A stretch of 64,000 bases of DNA from positions 1,984,001-2,048,000 of the forward strand of contig NZ_CP007055.1 in assembly GCF_000517625.1 (NCBI RefSeq), given 5' to 3'. This DNA is from Halostagnicola larsenii XH-48. Its GTDB lineage: Archaea; Halobacteriota; Halobacteria; Halobacteriales; Natrialbaceae. This document shows, piece after piece, positions 1-9,749 of this stretch. The notes below the pieces were generated by a model, which saw only the letters and a program-made list of their open reading frames with translations, ran no database searches and was not told the DNA's origin. A program made the position numbers and the translations under genes. Within the stretch, counting starts at the first letter, position 1, and each line of letters starts with the position of its first letter.

Positions 1-507
1 CGCGGCTACATCAAGCACAACGGCGAACCCGCTGAAGAGGTCGTCGACCACGGCCAGGGCGTCGCGGTCATGAAGCTCGGAACCATCGGCGTTGATGTCA
101 AGATCATCCCGCCGGGAGCCGAACTTCCCGACGACTTCCAGATCCACGACGATATGGATCCCGAAGAGGTCGTCCCCGACGCCGTCGAAGCGAACGAAGG
201 CGTCGAAGAACTGCTCGAGGCCGAACCGGAAGCAGACGAAGCCGCGGAGGCTGACGAGGAGGGTGCTGCCGACGCAGAGGCGGACACCGAAGCCGACGCG
301 GACGAGGCTGACCTCGACGAAGAGGTCGTCGAGGAGGTCATCGAAGAAGAAGTCGAGTCTGAAGAAGCCGCGGCCGACGACGACTCCGCCGAGGACATCG
401 AGGAAGATCTCGACGAACTCGAGGAAGACGTCGAAGCTGAAGCCGAGGAGCTCTTAGACGAGATGGAAGCAGCGGACGACGAGGACGCCGAGGAGGATGA
501 TTCCTGA
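1..507 (+). CDS. rps3: 30S ribosomal protein S3 (uS3), 5'-truncated by window edge
   Basis: The frame is open from base 1, so this is the C-terminal 168 residues of a gene that starts outside the window. The first 50 or so residues match the end of the conserved uS3 fold ([10 protein letters not shown], then [16 protein letters not shown] and [10 protein letters not shown]). A tail of about 110 residues follows that is almost entirely Asp, Glu and Ala. Such acidic tails are typical of haloarchaeal S3. uS3 sits at the mRNA entry channel of the small subunit. The stop TGA overlaps the ATG of the L29 gene, as expected in the archaeal order S3-L29-Rnp1-S17. Confidence 0.95.
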   Translation, partial: RGYIKHNGEPAEEVVDHGQGVAVMKLGTIGVDVKIIPPGAELPDDFQIHDDMDPEEVVPDAVEANEGVEELLEAEPEADEAAEADEEGAADAEADTEADADEADLDEEVVEEVIEEEVESEEAAADDDSAEDIEEDLDELEEDVEAEAEELLDEMEAADDEDAEEDDS

Positions 508-767
508 TGGCGATTCTCCACGTTGCAGAAATTCGCGACATGACGGCTGCAGAGAGAGAAGCCGAACTCGAGGAGCTCGAGACCGAGCTTCTCAACCAGA
601 AGTCCGTCCTCGCGGCCGGTGGTGCACCGGAGAACCCGGGTCGCATCGGCGAACTGGGTCGCACCATCGCGCGGATCAAAACGATCCAACAAGAAGAAGG
701 CGACTTCGAGGGCGAGGCGTCTCGAAGCGAAGGCGGTGAAACCGCCGACGAAGCAGACGCCGAATAA
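507..767 (+). CDS. rpl29: 50S ribosomal protein L29 (uL29)
   Basis: 86 residues, beginning [18 protein letters not shown]. It is a two-helix protein with the usual uL29 register ([19 protein letters not shown], then [16 protein letters not shown]). uL29 lies beside the exit of the peptide tunnel, where it helps form the docking site for SRP and SecY. The ATG overlaps the S3 stop (TGATG), implying translational coupling. The last 20 residues are an acidic extension. Position between S3 and Rnp1 is the standard archaeal order. Confidence 0.95.
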   Translation: MAILHVAEIRDMTAAEREAELEELETELLNQKSVLAAGGAPENPGRIGELGRTIARIKTIQQEEGDFEGEASRSEGGETADEADAE

Positions 768-778
768 GCAATAGAGAA

Positions 779-1261
779 ATGGCACTCACACCAGAGACAC
801 TCCCCCGACACGAACTCAACGGCCTTCCGGTCCGCGTCGTCGAAAGTGACGACGAGGGACGGGAAGGACTCGAGGGACGCGTCGTCGTCGAGACGACGAA
901 GACGCTCTCGATCGAGGTTTGCGTTCCGCCGGAAGCGGAACGATGGCGAGACGGTTCGACCGTCGAGCGCGAGGACGGAGCGTCTCGAGTGGTGATGGTG
1001 CCGAAATCGGGCACGGTATTCGAGTTCGCGATCACAGATGAAGCCGCCGAGGACGAGAAGTCCTCGGGGACTGCGTCCAAACTGGCCAACACTCAACCCT
1101 CGTCGACCGACGAGGACCGAGCCGGCGCTAATTCCGACGGCTGTCGTGCCGACCGGCACGCCGCTGGCGAGGACGTGGCCTACGTTACGGTCGATGGATC
1201 GCGGCTGCTCTCACGACCCGCCCGACGAACAGAAACGTCAGGTGATTCACCATGGCAATAG
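779..1261 (+). CDS. rnp1: RNase P protein component 1 (Rpp29/Pop4 family)
   Basis: 160 residues. The N-terminal half holds the Sm-like barrel of archaeal Rpp29 (ETLPRHELNGLPVRVV, then GLEGRVVVETTKTLSIE and VVMVPKSGTVFEF). The C-terminal end has the family finish (VDGSRLLSRPARRTE). It assists the RNase P ribozyme that trims tRNA 5' leaders. Between these parts, about residues 90-135 form a low-complexity, Ser/Thr/Asp-rich insertion that makes the protein longer than the roughly 95-120 residues usual for the family. It lies between L29 and S17, the conserved archaeal position, and overlaps S17 by 10 nt. Confidence 0.92.
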   Translation: MALTPETLPRHELNGLPVRVVESDDEGREGLEGRVVVETTKTLSIEVCVPPEAERWRDGSTVEREDGASRVVMVPKSGTVFEFAITDEAAEDEKSSGTASKLANTQPSSTDEDRAGANSDGCRADRHAAGEDVAYVTVDGSRLLSRPARRTETSGDSPWQ

Positions 1262-1701
1262 GATTAGACGTAACAACGCCTCCGGAACCAGAAAACCCGG
1301 AGGAGTACGACTACGAGAAGTGTCCGTTCTACGGCGAGCTTTCCGTTCGAGGGCAGATCCTCGAGGGAACGGTCGTCTCGACGGACATGGACAAGTCCGT
1401 AGTCGTCGAGCGAGAGTACGACGTGACGGTTCCGAAGTACGACCGTCAGATGAAACGTCGCTCGCGCATCCCGGCACACGTGCCGGGCGTGCTCGAGCCG
1501 CTCTCGGTCGGTGACACGGTCAAGATCGCAGAGACCCGACCACTGTCGAAGACGAAATCGCACGTGGTCGTCGAAGTAACCGAAGAAGCGACCGCCGAGG
1601 ACCTCGCAGAGCTAACCCGTCAGAGCGAACCTGAACGGGAACTCTCCGCAGAGGACGTCTCCGCGGACGCAGACGAAGACGAAACCGACGGTGATCAGTG
1701 A
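1252..1701 (+). CDS. rps17: 30S ribosomal protein S17 (uS17)
   Basis: 149 residues. The OB-fold core is recognisable ([20 protein letters not shown], then [20 protein letters not shown] and [11 protein letters not shown], then [20 protein letters not shown]). uS17 is a primary 16S rRNA binder. The last 40 residues are an acidic tail, so the protein exceeds the roughly 110 residues of non-halophilic archaeal homologues. The start lies inside the end of rnp1 (10 nt overlap) and the stop TGA overlaps the L14 ATG. Confidence 0.95.
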   Translation: MAIGLDVTTPPEPENPEEYDYEKCPFYGELSVRGQILEGTVVSTDMDKSVVVEREYDVTVPKYDRQMKRRSRIPAHVPGVLEPLSVGDTVKIAETRPLSKTKSHVVVEVTEEATAEDLAELTRQSEPERELSAEDVSADADEDETDGDQ

Positions 1702-2099
1702 TGGAGGCGATGAAAGCCGACGTCACCCAGGGACTCAAGAAGGGGTCGCTGGTCACGTGTGCCGACAACACCGGCGCGCGGGAACTCAAGATCATCAGCG
1801 TCTCGGGCTACCACGGCACCAAGAGCCGCCAACCGAAGGCGGGAATCGGTGACAAAGTGACCGTCTCGGTCACCAAGGGTACCCCCGAGATGCGCCGACA
1901 GGTCCTCGAGGCCGTCGTCGTTCGCCAGCGGAAGTCGATCCGCCGGCCCGACGGCACGCGGCTGAAGTTCGAGGACAACGCGGCAGTCATCATCGACGAG
2001 AACGAAGAGCCCCGCGGCACGGAAATCAAGGGCCCGATCGCCCGCGAAGTCGCAGAGCGCTTCGGAGCAATCGCCAGCACGGCAACGATGATCGTATAG
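1701..2099 (+). CDS. rpl14: 50S ribosomal protein L14 (uL14)
   Basis: 132 residues from [17 protein letters not shown]. Conserved uL14 motifs are [32 protein letters not shown] and [11 protein letters not shown], then [11 protein letters not shown]. uL14 binds 23S rRNA and forms an inter-subunit bridge; it is also the landing site of aIF6. I chose the ATG at 1701, which overlaps the S17 stop; a GTG one codon earlier is in frame but would add only one residue. Length and ending are normal for the family. Confidence 0.96.
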   Translation: MEAMKADVTQGLKKGSLVTCADNTGARELKIISVSGYHGTKSRQPKAGIGDKVTVSVTKGTPEMRRQVLEAVVVRQRKSIRRPDGTRLKFEDNAAVIIDENEEPRGTEIKGPIAREVAERFGAIASTATMIV

Positions 2100-2102
2100 A
2101 CA

Positions 2103-2459
2103 ATGAGTAAACAACCACACAAACAGCGAAACGAAACGGCGCGTGCCCCGCTTCACCAGCGACAGAAGCAGATTCACGCCACCCTTTCGGACGATCTTCG
2201 CGACGAGTACGACACGCGTCGCACCCGCGTCAACGCGGGCGACACGGTCGAAGTCATGCGCGGCGATCACGCCGGCGAAGAGGGTGAAGTGCTGACGGTC
2301 GACCTCACCGAGCAGGTGATCCACGTCGAGGACGTGACGATCGAGACGGCAGACGGCGAAGAAGTGCCGCGACCGCTCGAGCCCTCGAACGTTCGAATCA
2401 CGGATCTCGACCTCGAGGACGACCGACGCGAGGCACGCCTGGAAGGTGAGACTGCATGA
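2103..2459 (+). CDS. rpl24: 50S ribosomal protein L24 (uL24)
   Basis: 118 residues with the KOW motif of uL24 ([21 protein letters not shown]) in the middle and an N-terminal stretch rich in Gln, Lys and Arg ([20 protein letters not shown]). The protein nucleates assembly of the large subunit at the 5' end of 23S rRNA. It starts 3 nt after the L14 stop and overlaps the S4e start by 4 nt (ATGA). Nothing unusual. Confidence 0.95.
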   Translation: MSKQPHKQRNETARAPLHQRQKQIHATLSDDLRDEYDTRRTRVNAGDTVEVMRGDHAGEEGEVLTVDLTEQVIHVEDVTIETADGEEVPRPLEPSNVRITDLDLEDDRREARLEGETA

Positions 2460-3151
2460 GCAACCATCAGAAACGACTCTCGGTACCGAAATCCTGGCCC
2501 GTCGAGCGCAAGACCGAGACGTTCACCGTCAAGGCCGGCGCCGGCCCGCACGGTGAAGCAGGCGTTCCGCTCGTCGTTCTCCTGCGGGACGTTCTCGGCT
2601 ACGTCGACTCCAAGAAAGAAGCGCGCTACGCGCTCTCGGAGGACTCGATCCTCGTCAACGGCGACGCGATCAACGACGAACAGCGCCCAATTGGGATGTT
2701 CGACATCATCGCGTTCCCCGACCTCGAGGAATACTACCGAATCTTCCCCGACGAGGGCGGTCGACTCGCGCTGACCCCGATCGACGCCGACGCGGCCGAT
2801 AGCCGCCTCGGAAAAATCGACGGCAAGCAGCAAGTCGCCGGTGGCGACACCCAGTTGACGCTTCACGACGGGACGAACATCATCGTCGACGACGAGTACA
2901 GCGCGAAGGACTCGGTCGTCATCGACAACGACGACAAATCGATCGTCGCTCACTTCCCCTACGAAGAGGGCGAACTCGTGACGGCCGTTCGCGGCAATCA
3001 CGCCGGCAAGATCGGAACGATCGAGAACATCGAAGTCACGAAAGGAAGCGGCTCCAACATCGTGACCGTCGAGACCGACGACGAACTGTTCGAGACCGTC
3101 GAAGAGTACGTCTTCGTCATCGACGAGAAATTTGCAGGTGATGACGAATGA
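2456..3151 (+). CDS. rps4e: 30S ribosomal protein S4e (eS4)
   Basis: 231 residues, an archaeal/eukaryotic-type protein absent from bacteria. Order: N-terminal [16 protein letters not shown], an S4-like RNA-binding segment ([28 protein letters not shown]), a central barrel and a C-terminal KOW motif ([20 protein letters not shown]). Overlaps L24 upstream and L5 downstream by 4 nt each, so it is fully embedded in the operon. Its presence between L24 and L5 is a diagnostic archaeal gene order. Confidence 0.95.
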   Translation: MSNHQKRLSVPKSWPVERKTETFTVKAGAGPHGEAGVPLVVLLRDVLGYVDSKKEARYALSEDSILVNGDAINDEQRPIGMFDIIAFPDLEEYYRIFPDEGGRLALTPIDADAADSRLGKIDGKQQVAGGDTQLTLHDGTNIIVDDEYSAKDSVVIDNDDKSIVAHFPYEEGELVTAVRGNHAGKIGTIENIEVTKGSGSNIVTVETDDELFETVEEYVFVIDEKFAGDDE

Positions 3152-3687
3152 GCGAAGCGAGCGAGGCTGAGTTCCACGAGATGCGCGAACCGCGCGTCGA
3201 AAAAGTCGTCGTCCACATGGGCGTCGGCCGCGGTGGCCGCGACCTCGGGAAAGCCGAAGACATCATCGAGGAGGTCACCGGACAACAGAGCGTTCGAACC
3301 CAGGCCAAACGGACCGAACCGGAGTTCGGCATCCGCGAGGGCGAACCGATCGGCACGAAGGTCACCCTTCGTGACGACGACGCAGCTGAATTCCTCGAGA
3401 CGGCTCTGACTCTCGCCGACCTCTCGGCGAACCAGTTCGACGATACGGGGAACTTCAGCTTCGGTGTCGAAGAACACACCGACTTCCCGAGCCAGGAATA
3501 CGATCCGAGCATCGGTATTTACGGGCTGGACGTGACCGTCAACCTGGTCCGACCGGGATACCGCGTCTCGAAACGTGACAAAGCGACCCAGCAGATTCCA
3601 TCGCGACACCGACTGACCCCCGAGGATGCGATCGCGTACCTCGAGTCCAGTTTCGACGTCGACGTGGAGGAGTCCACAGATGAGTGA
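3148..3687 (+). CDS. rpl5: 50S ribosomal protein L5 (uL5)
   Basis: 179 residues. Recognisable by [19 protein letters not shown] near the N-terminus, [20 protein letters not shown], and [18 protein letters not shown] near the end. uL5 binds 5S rRNA and contacts P-site tRNA. Start overlaps the S4e stop by 4 nt and its end overlaps the S14 start by 8 nt. Confidence 0.95.
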   Translation: MSEASEAEFHEMREPRVEKVVVHMGVGRGGRDLGKAEDIIEEVTGQQSVRTQAKRTEPEFGIREGEPIGTKVTLRDDDAAEFLETALTLADLSANQFDDTGNFSFGVEEHTDFPSQEYDPSIGIYGLDVTVNLVRPGYRVSKRDKATQQIPSRHRLTPEDAIAYLESSFDVDVEESTDE

Positions 3688-3856
3688 AAGTGAAAACGAA
3701 CGAACGGGCGAACACGCCGAAAAGCGTACGGGCCAGATGGAGGCCTGCCAGCGCTGCGGCCGAAAGCAGGGACTCGTCGGCAAGTACGACATCAACCTGT
3801 GTCGGCAGTGTTTCCGCGAAATCGCCCGCGACATGGGATTCAAGAAGTACAGATGA
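3680..3856 (+). CDS. rps14: 30S ribosomal protein S14 (uS14), zinc-binding short form
   Basis: 58 residues starting [19 protein letters not shown] CxxC-x(n)-CxxC zinc site is visible ([10 protein letters not shown] then [13 protein letters not shown]), followed by the invariant GFKKYR ending. This is the short Zn-type S14 of archaea. An upstream in-frame codon would add 18 residues read from the L5 gene that do not resemble S14, so the ATG at 3680 is preferred. Its stop overlaps the S8 start (ATGA). Confidence 0.95.
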   Translation: MSESENERTGEHAEKRTGQMEACQRCGRKQGLVGKYDINLCRQCFREIARDMGFKKYR

Positions 3857-4245
3857 CAGGGAATAACCCCCTCAGCAACGCGCTTTCGGGGCTCGACAAC
3901 GCAGAAGACGTCGGGCACCTGAGTCACGAGGTACAGCCCGCCTCGAACGAAATCGGCAGCGTACTCGAGGTCTTTTATGACCGCGGGTACATCGACGGAT
4001 TCGATCTCGTCGATGACGGAAAAGCCGGAACGTTCGAAGTCGAACTGAAAGGAGCGATCAACGAATGTGGGCCCGTCAAACCCCGCTACGCCGTCGGTGC
4101 CGATGAATTCGAGAAATGGGAGAAGCGATTCCTCCCGGCTCGAGACTTCGGGACGCTCGTCGTCACGACGAGCAGTGGCATTATGAGCCACTACGAGGCA
4201 CGCGAGAAGGGGATTGGAGGGCAGGTGATCGCATACGTCTACTAA
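3853..4245 (+). CDS. rps8: 30S ribosomal protein S8 (uS8)
   Basis: 130 residues from [16 protein letters not shown]. Family signatures: [20 protein letters not shown] in the first domain and [20 protein letters not shown] in the C-terminal domain, ending GGQVIAYVY. uS8 binds helix 21 of 16S rRNA and in many organisms also its own mRNA in the spc operon. The ATG overlaps the S14 stop by 4 nt. Confidence 0.95.
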   Translation: MTGNNPLSNALSGLDNAEDVGHLSHEVQPASNEIGSVLEVFYDRGYIDGFDLVDDGKAGTFEVELKGAINECGPVKPRYAVGADEFEKWEKRFLPARDFGTLVVTTSSGIMSHYEAREKGIGGQVIAYVY

Positions 4246-4247
4246 CA

Positions 4248-4781
4248 ATGCGAGTTGAACTGGAAATTCCCGACGAAGTAACCGCCGAGGTCGATCATCT
4301 CGACGTGACGGTCGAGGGTCCGGAAGGCACCATCACGCGGCGTCTCTGGTATCCCGACGTTACCGTCGAAGTCGAAGACGACACCGTGGTCATCGAAAGT
4401 GAAAACGAGGACGCGAAAACGAACGCGACCGTTGGCACCTTCGAAAGCCACATCGAGAACGCCTTCCACGGCGTGACCGCGGGCTGGGAGTACAAGATGG
4501 AAGTCTTCTACTCTCACTTCCCGATGCAGGTCCGCGCGGAAGGCAGCGAGGTCGTCATCGAGAACTTCCTTGGCGAAAAGGCAGAGCGACGAACGACTAT
4601 CCACGGTGACACCGACGTCTCCGTCGACGGTGAGGAACTCACCCTCGTCGGTCCCAACAAAGAGGACGTTGGACAGACCGCAGCAGATATCGAACAGCTG
4701 ACGAAGGTCAAAGGAAAGGACACCCGCGTCTTCCAGGACGGGGTCTACATCACCGAAAAGCCGGCAGCCGGAGGTGCCTGA
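4248..4781 (+). CDS. rpl6: 50S ribosomal protein L6 (uL6)
   Basis: 177 residues beginning MRVELEIPDEVTAEVDHL. Two tandem L6 domains are visible: the first contains LDVTVEGPEGTITRRLWYPD, and the second ends with VGQTAADIEQLTKVKGKDTR and FQDGVYITEKP. uL6 stabilises the sarcin-ricin loop region near the GTPase centre. It starts 2 nt after the S8 stop. A longer in-frame reading exists from inside S8, but its extra residues are unrelated to L6. Confidence 0.95.
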   Translation: MRVELEIPDEVTAEVDHLDVTVEGPEGTITRRLWYPDVTVEVEDDTVVIESENEDAKTNATVGTFESHIENAFHGVTAGWEYKMEVFYSHFPMQVRAEGSEVVIENFLGEKAERRTTIHGDTDVSVDGEELTLVGPNKEDVGQTAADIEQLTKVKGKDTRVFQDGVYITEKPAAGGA

Positions 4782-4784
4782 TAA

Positions 4785-5543
4785 ATGGCAGAAGACGAAC
4801 AAGAAGCCGATACTGACGAACAGGCTCCCTCGGAACCGAACGGTGACGAGCCGGAGGATCTCGAGAGTATCAGCGGCGTCGGTTCGAGCAAGGCCGACGC
4901 GCTTCGCGACGCCGGATTCGAATCCGTTCAGGACGTCAAAGAGGCGTCCCAGGACGATCTCGCCGAGATCGACGGCATCGGCAACGCGCTCGCCGCCCGT
5001 ATCAAAGCGGACGTCGGCGATCTCGAGGTTACCGAGGAAACCGAAGCAGAGATCGAAGACGAAGACGCCGAGGAAGACGTCGACGAAGACGTCGAGACGG
5101 AACTGCAACCGCGCGGTCTCGTCGAGAAGACGCCGGACCTCTCCGAGAACGAACAGCGGCTTCTGAGCCAGCGCAGCGGCGAAGGTAAACCGCAGTTCAA
5201 CCGGCAGGACTACCACATGAAAAAGCGGACCCCCGAATCCTGGCGGCGGCCACGCGGCCAGCTCTCGAAGCAGCGCAAGGGTATCAAAGGGAAAGGTCCG
5301 AAAGTGCAGGCAGGATATCGCACGCCGAAGGCCGTTCGAGGCAAACACCCGAGCGGCTTCGAGGAGGTCTACGTCGAGAACGCAGACGACCTCGAGGGTG
5401 TCGACGGCGATACGCAGGCGGTTCGAATCGCCTCCTCGGTCGGCGCTCGCAAACGCGAGCGGATCGAGGAACTCGCCGAAGACGATGGCGTTCGCGTGCT
5501 GAACCCAACCTACGTGGAAGTCGAAGTGGAGGACGAACAATGA
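4785..5543 (+). CDS. rpl32e: 50S ribosomal protein L32e (eL32) with N-terminal helix-hairpin-helix domain
   Basis: 252 residues, about twice the length of the conserved eL32 core. Residues roughly 20-80 form a helix-hairpin-helix DNA/RNA-binding unit ([20 protein letters not shown], then [15 protein letters not shown]). An acidic linker follows. The eL32 core starts near residue 120 ([20 protein letters not shown], then [20 protein letters not shown] and [17 protein letters not shown]). Such N-terminal extensions are known in haloarchaeal L32e. Overlaps L19e by 4 nt. Confidence 0.93.
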   Translation: MAEDEQEADTDEQAPSEPNGDEPEDLESISGVGSSKADALRDAGFESVQDVKEASQDDLAEIDGIGNALAARIKADVGDLEVTEETEAEIEDEDAEEDVDEDVETELQPRGLVEKTPDLSENEQRLLSQRSGEGKPQFNRQDYHMKKRTPESWRRPRGQLSKQRKGIKGKGPKVQAGYRTPKAVRGKHPSGFEEVYVENADDLEGVDGDTQAVRIASSVGARKRERIEELAEDDGVRVLNPTYVEVEVEDEQ

Positions 5544-5989
5544 CTGATCTTTCCGCACAGAAACGACTTGCATCCGACGTTCTCGACGTCGGCAAGAACC
5601 GCATCTGGCTCGATCCCGACGCCCAGTCCGATATCGCCGAGGCGATCACGCGCGAGGAAATCCGCGACCTCGTCGATCAGGGCATTATTCAGGCCGAGGA
5701 CGCCAGCGGGAACTCCCGTGGGCGAGCGCGCGAGCGTAACAAAAAACGCGCATACGGCCACCAGAACGGCCCGGGCAAGCGCCGCGGCAAGAAAGGTGCA
5801 CGCCAGAACGAGAAAGAACAGTGGACGAAACAGATTCGCGCACAGCGCCGAAAGCTCCGTGAACTCCGCGATAAAGGCGAACTGACGCCGACGCAGTACC
5901 GCCAGCTCTACAAGAAAGCAGGCGGTGGCGAGTTCCGAAGCGTTCGGTACCTGTTGAACTACATCGACGACAACTACGGTGACCAATAA
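5540..5989 (+). CDS. rpl19e: 50S ribosomal protein L19e (eL19)
   Basis: 149 residues, highly basic in the middle. The start [20 protein letters not shown], then [20 protein letters not shown] and the basic stretch [20 protein letters not shown], are characteristic, as is [16 protein letters not shown] near the end. eL19 makes an inter-subunit bridge. The start overlaps the L32e stop by 4 nt and the L18 ATG overlaps its stop (TAATG). Confidence 0.95.
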   Translation: MTDLSAQKRLASDVLDVGKNRIWLDPDAQSDIAEAITREEIRDLVDQGIIQAEDASGNSRGRARERNKKRAYGHQNGPGKRRGKKGARQNEKEQWTKQIRAQRRKLRELRDKGELTPTQYRQLYKKAGGGEFRSVRYLLNYIDDNYGDQ

Positions 5990-6537
5990 TGGCGACAGGA
6001 CCACGATACAAAGTTCCGATGCGTCGTCGCCGCGAGGTCCGGACGGACTACCACCAGAGGTTGCGCCTGCTGAAATCGGGCAAGCCCCGCCTCGTTGCTC
6101 GCAAGAGCAACAAGCACACTACGGCGCAGCTGATCTCCCCCGGCCCGCAAGGCGACGAAACGGTCGCGAGCGCACACTCGAGTGATTTAGCGGAGTACGG
6201 CTGGGAAGCACCCACAGGAAACATTCCGGCGGCGTATCTGACCGGCCTGCTGGCCGGCAAACGGGCCGTCGAATCAGATATCGAGGAGGCGGTTCTCGAT
6301 ATCGGTCTAAATACGGCAACGCCCGGAAACAAGGCGTTCGCCGTTCAGGAGGGTGCAATCGACGCCGGTCTCGAGATTCCTCACAACGATAGTGTGCTCG
6401 CAGACTGGGAGCGAACTCGCGGCGAGCACATCGCCGAGTACGCTGAGAGCCTGGACGAACCGCTCTACAGCGGCGAGTTCGATGCGACCGAACTACCCGA
6501 ACACTTCGATGACGTACGAGAGGCGATCCTAGAATGA
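5989..6537 (+). CDS. rpl18: 50S ribosomal protein L18 (uL18, archaeal L18/L5e type)
   Basis: 182 residues. Conserved stretches are [40 protein letters not shown] and the later [13 protein letters not shown] followed by [19 protein letters not shown]. uL18 binds 5S rRNA together with uL5. The ATG overlaps the L19e stop by one base and the stop overlaps the S5 start by 4 nt. Confidence 0.95.
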   Translation: MATGPRYKVPMRRRREVRTDYHQRLRLLKSGKPRLVARKSNKHTTAQLISPGPQGDETVASAHSSDLAEYGWEAPTGNIPAAYLTGLLAGKRAVESDIEEAVLDIGLNTATPGNKAFAVQEGAIDAGLEIPHNDSVLADWERTRGEHIAEYAESLDEPLYSGEFDATELPEHFDDVREAILE

Positions 6538-7163
6538 GTGGAAACGACTACAACGACGGCTGGCAGCCGGTCACCCGTCTCGGCCGCAAGGTCCAGGAGG
6601 GCGAAATCGAGACGATGGAAGACGCCCTCAACACGGGACTTCCGCTAAAGGAACCCGAAATCGTCGATCAGCTCCTCCCCGGACTGGACGACGAGGTACT
6701 GGACATCAACATGGTCCAGCGGATGACCGACTCCGGACGCCGGGTGAAGTTCCGCTGTGTCTGTGTCGTCGGCAACCGCGACGGTTTCATCGGCTACGCC
6801 GAGGGACGAGACGATCAGGTCGGCTCTGCCATCCAGAAAGCGATCGGTATTGCAAAGCTCAACATGATCAAGGTCCCGCGCGGTTCGGGATCCTGGGAGG
6901 ACCGTTCGGACCGACCACACTCGCTGACTCACCAGACGACCGGCAAAGCTGGTTCCGTCGAGGTCGAGCTCATCCCCGCGCCGGAAGGCCTGGGACTTGC
7001 GGCGAGTGATACGGTCAACGCCGTCCTCGAGCTTGCGGGAATCGAAAACGCCTGGACGAAAAGCCACGGCAACACCCGAACGACGGTGAACCTCGCGAAA
7101 GCAACCTACAACGCGCTCGAGAACGCCTCGCAAGCGCGCCAACCCGAGGTGATCGACGGATGA
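6534..7163 (+). CDS. rps5: 30S ribosomal protein S5 (uS5)
   Basis: 209 residues. The N-terminal double-stranded RNA-binding segment contains [20 protein letters not shown] and [20 protein letters not shown]. The C-terminal half has [12 protein letters not shown] and the closing region [20 protein letters not shown]. uS5 contributes to decoding fidelity and mRNA helicase activity at the entry channel. Overlaps L18 and L30 by 4 nt each. Confidence 0.95.
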   Translation: MSGNDYNDGWQPVTRLGRKVQEGEIETMEDALNTGLPLKEPEIVDQLLPGLDDEVLDINMVQRMTDSGRRVKFRCVCVVGNRDGFIGYAEGRDDQVGSAIQKAIGIAKLNMIKVPRGSGSWEDRSDRPHSLTHQTTGKAGSVEVELIPAPEGLGLAASDTVNAVLELAGIENAWTKSHGNTRTTVNLAKATYNALENASQARQPEVIDG

Positions 7164-7627
7164 AAGCCGTCGTGCAGATTCGTGGCGAAGTAAACCGGAA
7201 TACCGATGTCGACGATACGCTCTCGATGCTCAACATCCACAGCGTCAATCACGCGACGCTGATTCCGGATACCGACGCCTACCGTGGGATGATCACGAAG
7301 GTCAACGACTTCGTCGCCCACGGTGAGCCGGATCAGGACGTCCTCGAAACGCTACTCGAGAAGCGAGCGGAGCCCCTCGAGGGCCGACAGTCCGACGTCG
7401 ACGAGGAGTGGCTCGAGGCGAACACGGAGTACAGCGAGTTCAGCGAGCTGGCCGAGGCGTTGCTGGCAGAAGAGACGACGCTTCGCGACGAAGGTCTCTC
7501 GCCGACGCTTCGACTGCACCCACCGCGGGGCGGTCACGACGGCGTCAAACACGCCGCCGTCGAAGGTGGCCAACTCGGAAAACATACAACCCCGGAGATT
7601 AACGACCTCCTAGAATCGATGCGATAA
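7160..7627 (+). CDS. rpl30: 50S ribosomal protein L30 (uL30)
   Basis: 155 residues, the long archaeal form. Opening [20 protein letters not shown], then [20 protein letters not shown] and [20 protein letters not shown]. The closing segment [20 protein letters not shown] matches archaeal/eukaryotic L7/L30 proteins. Overlaps S5 by 4 nt and lies 2 nt before L15. Confidence 0.95.
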   Translation: MKAVVQIRGEVNRNTDVDDTLSMLNIHSVNHATLIPDTDAYRGMITKVNDFVAHGEPDQDVLETLLEKRAEPLEGRQSDVDEEWLEANTEYSEFSELAEALLAEETTLRDEGLSPTLRLHPPRGGHDGVKHAAVEGGQLGKHTTPEINDLLESMR

Positions 7628-7629
7628 CC

Positions 7630-8115
7630 ATGACGAGTAAAAAACGACGCCAACGTGGCTCGCGAACGCACAGTGGTGGCTCCCACAAGAATCGTCGCGG
7701 AGCCGGTCACCGTGGCGGACGCGGCCGCGCCGGGCGCTCAAAACACGAGTTCCACAACTACGAACCGAAGCACAAACACGGCTTCAAACGACCGCAGGGG
7801 ATCCGCGAGGACGTCGTCGAAGTCGACGTTCAGAAGCTCGACGAAGATGTCGCGCTCTACGTCGCCGACGACCTCGCCGAAGAGTCGGGCGACGGCTACG
7901 AGATCGACGCCCGTGACGTCGTCGAAGACGGTCACGAGGCCGACGTCGTAAAGGTCCTCGGCACCGGACAGGTCCGAAACACGCTCACGATCACGGCCGA
8001 TGCCTTTACTGAGGCCGCCCGTGAAAAACTCGAAGACGCTGGTGGAGAGCCAGTTCTCACCGAGCGTGCGGTTGCGAAAGCTGAAGCCGACGCCGACGAA
8101 TCCGACGAGGAATAA
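7630..8115 (+). CDS. rpl15: 50S ribosomal protein L15 (uL15)
   Basis: 161 residues. The Gly/Arg/Lys-rich N-terminal extension (KKRRQRGSRTHSGGSHKNRR, then GHRGGRGRAGRSKHEFHNYE) threads into 23S rRNA. The C-terminal globular part holds DVVKVLGTGQVRNTLTITAD and ends in an acidic tail. Three bases separate its stop from the secY start. Confidence 0.95.
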   Translation: MTSKKRRQRGSRTHSGGSHKNRRGAGHRGGRGRAGRSKHEFHNYEPKHKHGFKRPQGIREDVVEVDVQKLDEDVALYVADDLAEESGDGYEIDARDVVEDGHEADVVKVLGTGQVRNTLTITADAFTEAAREKLEDAGGEPVLTERAVAKAEADADESDEE

Positions 8116-8118
8116 CAT

Positions 8119-9576
8119 ATGGGATGGAAGGAAGCCGCCGAACCGGTTTTGACGCGGATGCCGACAGTACGCCGCCCGGAGGGACACGTTCCCTTCAAGC
8201 GAAAGCTCGCGTGGACGGCAGGCATCCTCGTGTTGTATTTTTTCTTGACAAACATCGACTTGCTCGGCGCTGCGAGCGGACAGGACATCTACGGTCAGTT
8301 CCGTTCGGTCATCGCCGGGTCGCAGGGCTCGTTGCTACAGGTCGGTATTGGCCCAATCGTCACGGCTAGCATCGTCATGCAGTTGCTCGGCGGTGCAAAT
8401 CTGCTCGGCCTGGATACGGACGACCCGCGGGATCAGGTCCTCTATCAGGGACTGCAGAAGGTGCTCGTCATCGCGATGACCGCGCTGACGGCGCTCCCGA
8501 TGGTGTTTGCCGGCGGCATCCTCCCAGCCCAGCAGTCGCTTCAGCTTGGCGGCTTTGCGTTCTCATCGACGGAAATCAAACTGCTGATGTTCGCGCAGAT
8601 TTTCGTCGGCGGGATACTCATCCTCTACATGGACGAGGTCGTCAGCAAATGGGGGATCGGAAGCGGTATCGGTCTCTTCATCATCGCTGGCGTCAGCCAG
8701 CGGCTGGTCACCGGATTCGTCCAGCCCGCAGCGGGCGGGTTCTTCTTCGACTGGTATCGCATCATCACCGGCGACATCGCCGTCGGTTCGGTCTTCAGTA
8801 GCGACGGACTGAACACGATATTACTCGGTCAGGGAGACCTCATTGCCCTGTTTACGACGCTCCTGATCTTTGGGATCGTCGTCTACGCCGAGTCGGTGCG
8901 CGTCGAGATTCCGCTGAGCCACGCTCGAGTGAAGGGTGCTCGCGGTCGCTTCCCGGTGAAGCTTATCTACGCGAGCGTCCTGCCAATGATCCTTGTTCGT
9001 GCGCTGCAGGCGAACCTGCAGTTCATCGGACAGATCATCGAAACGCAGGTCGGAATGCCGAGCGTACTCGGCGTCTACGGTAGTGGTGGCGAACCCGTCT
9101 CCGGGTTCTTCTACTACACCTCGCCGATCTACTCGCCACAGGACTGGATGTGGTGGACCGCGGGGGTCGATCAGGCCTGGTGGATGGTCATGATTCGGGT
9201 CAGTATCGACCTCGCGTTTATGGTCATCGGCGGTGCGATCTTCGCGATCTTCTGGGTCGAGACGACCGACATGGGCCCGGACGCAACGGCCCAACAGATC
9301 CAGAACTCGGGAATGCAGATTCCCGGATTCCGACAGAACGTCGGCGTCATCGAGAAGGTCATGGAGCGGTACATTCCGCAAGTGACCGTCATTGGTGGTG
9401 CGCTCGTCGGGTTGCTCGCCGTCTGGGCGAACATGCTCGGCACCATCGGTGGGGTCGACGGGACCGGTCTCCTGCTTGCGGTCTCTATCACCTACAAGCT
9501 ATACGAGGAAATCGCCGAAGAGCAGATGATGGAGATGCACCCGATGATGCGCCAGATGTTCGGCGGCGGCGAATAA
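8119..9576 (+). CDS. secY: preprotein translocase subunit SecY
   Basis: 485 residues and about ten hydrophobic segments, the channel of the Sec translocon. Typical stretches: TASIVMQLLGGANLLGLDTD (TM2 region), SKWGIGSGIGLFIIAGVSQR (cytoplasmic loop and TM4), VEIPLSHARVKGARGRFPVK (large cytoplasmic loop that docks ribosomes and SRP receptor), and a final IAEEQMMEMHPMMRQMFGGG. It closes the ribosomal operon as in most archaea. The usual next gene, adk, is not here but at 37010-37645. Confidence 0.96.
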   Translation: MGWKEAAEPVLTRMPTVRRPEGHVPFKRKLAWTAGILVLYFFLTNIDLLGAASGQDIYGQFRSVIAGSQGSLLQVGIGPIVTASIVMQLLGGANLLGLDTDDPRDQVLYQGLQKVLVIAMTALTALPMVFAGGILPAQQSLQLGGFAFSSTEIKLLMFAQIFVGGILILYMDEVVSKWGIGSGIGLFIIAGVSQRLVTGFVQPAAGGFFFDWYRIITGDIAVGSVFSSDGLNTILLGQGDLIALFTTLLIFGIVVYAESVRVEIPLSHARVKGARGRFPVKLIYASVLPMILVRALQANLQFIGQIIETQVGMPSVLGVYGSGGEPVSGFFYYTSPIYSPQDWMWWTAGVDQAWWMVMIRVSIDLAFMVIGGAIFAIFWVETTDMGPDATAQQIQNSGMQIPGFRQNVGVIEKVMERYIPQVTVIGGALVGLLAVWANMLGTIGGVDGTGLLLAVSITYKLYEEIAEEQMMEMHPMMRQMFGGGE

Positions 9577-9599
9577 GCAGTCGGTCCGGTCATACTACG

Positions 9600-9605
9600 T
9601 TTTTT
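9600..9605 (+). terminator. oligo-T tract, possible terminator of the ribosomal operon
   Basis: A run of six T lies 24 nt after the secY stop, in the gap between secY and the converging gcvPB. Archaeal polymerase terminates at oligo-T tracts without needing a hairpin, so this is a reasonable terminator for the operon. No strong stem-loop precedes it. Confidence 0.35.
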
Positions 9606-9749
9606 GAAGTACGTTCTACGTGGATTCTGTACTCCAGTAGTCACCGGTCTCGGCCGATTCACGTATCTGACCAGTCAGAACCAAGCTCACTGTCGAAACC
9701 GTCTGTAACGTCCGCAGCGAGGGAGCGACGGCTCCGGAGACAAAGAGGC

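Noticed and set aside
338-1159. Long minus-strand reading opposite S3, L29 and rnp1
   Set aside because: Arg/Ser-rich shadow of real plus-strand genes, no family resemblance, and overlaps strongly supported ribosomal genes.
2998-4248. 416-residue minus-strand reading opposite L5, S14 and S8
   Set aside because: High GC makes long antisense readings common; the plus-strand ribosomal genes explain the sequence fully.
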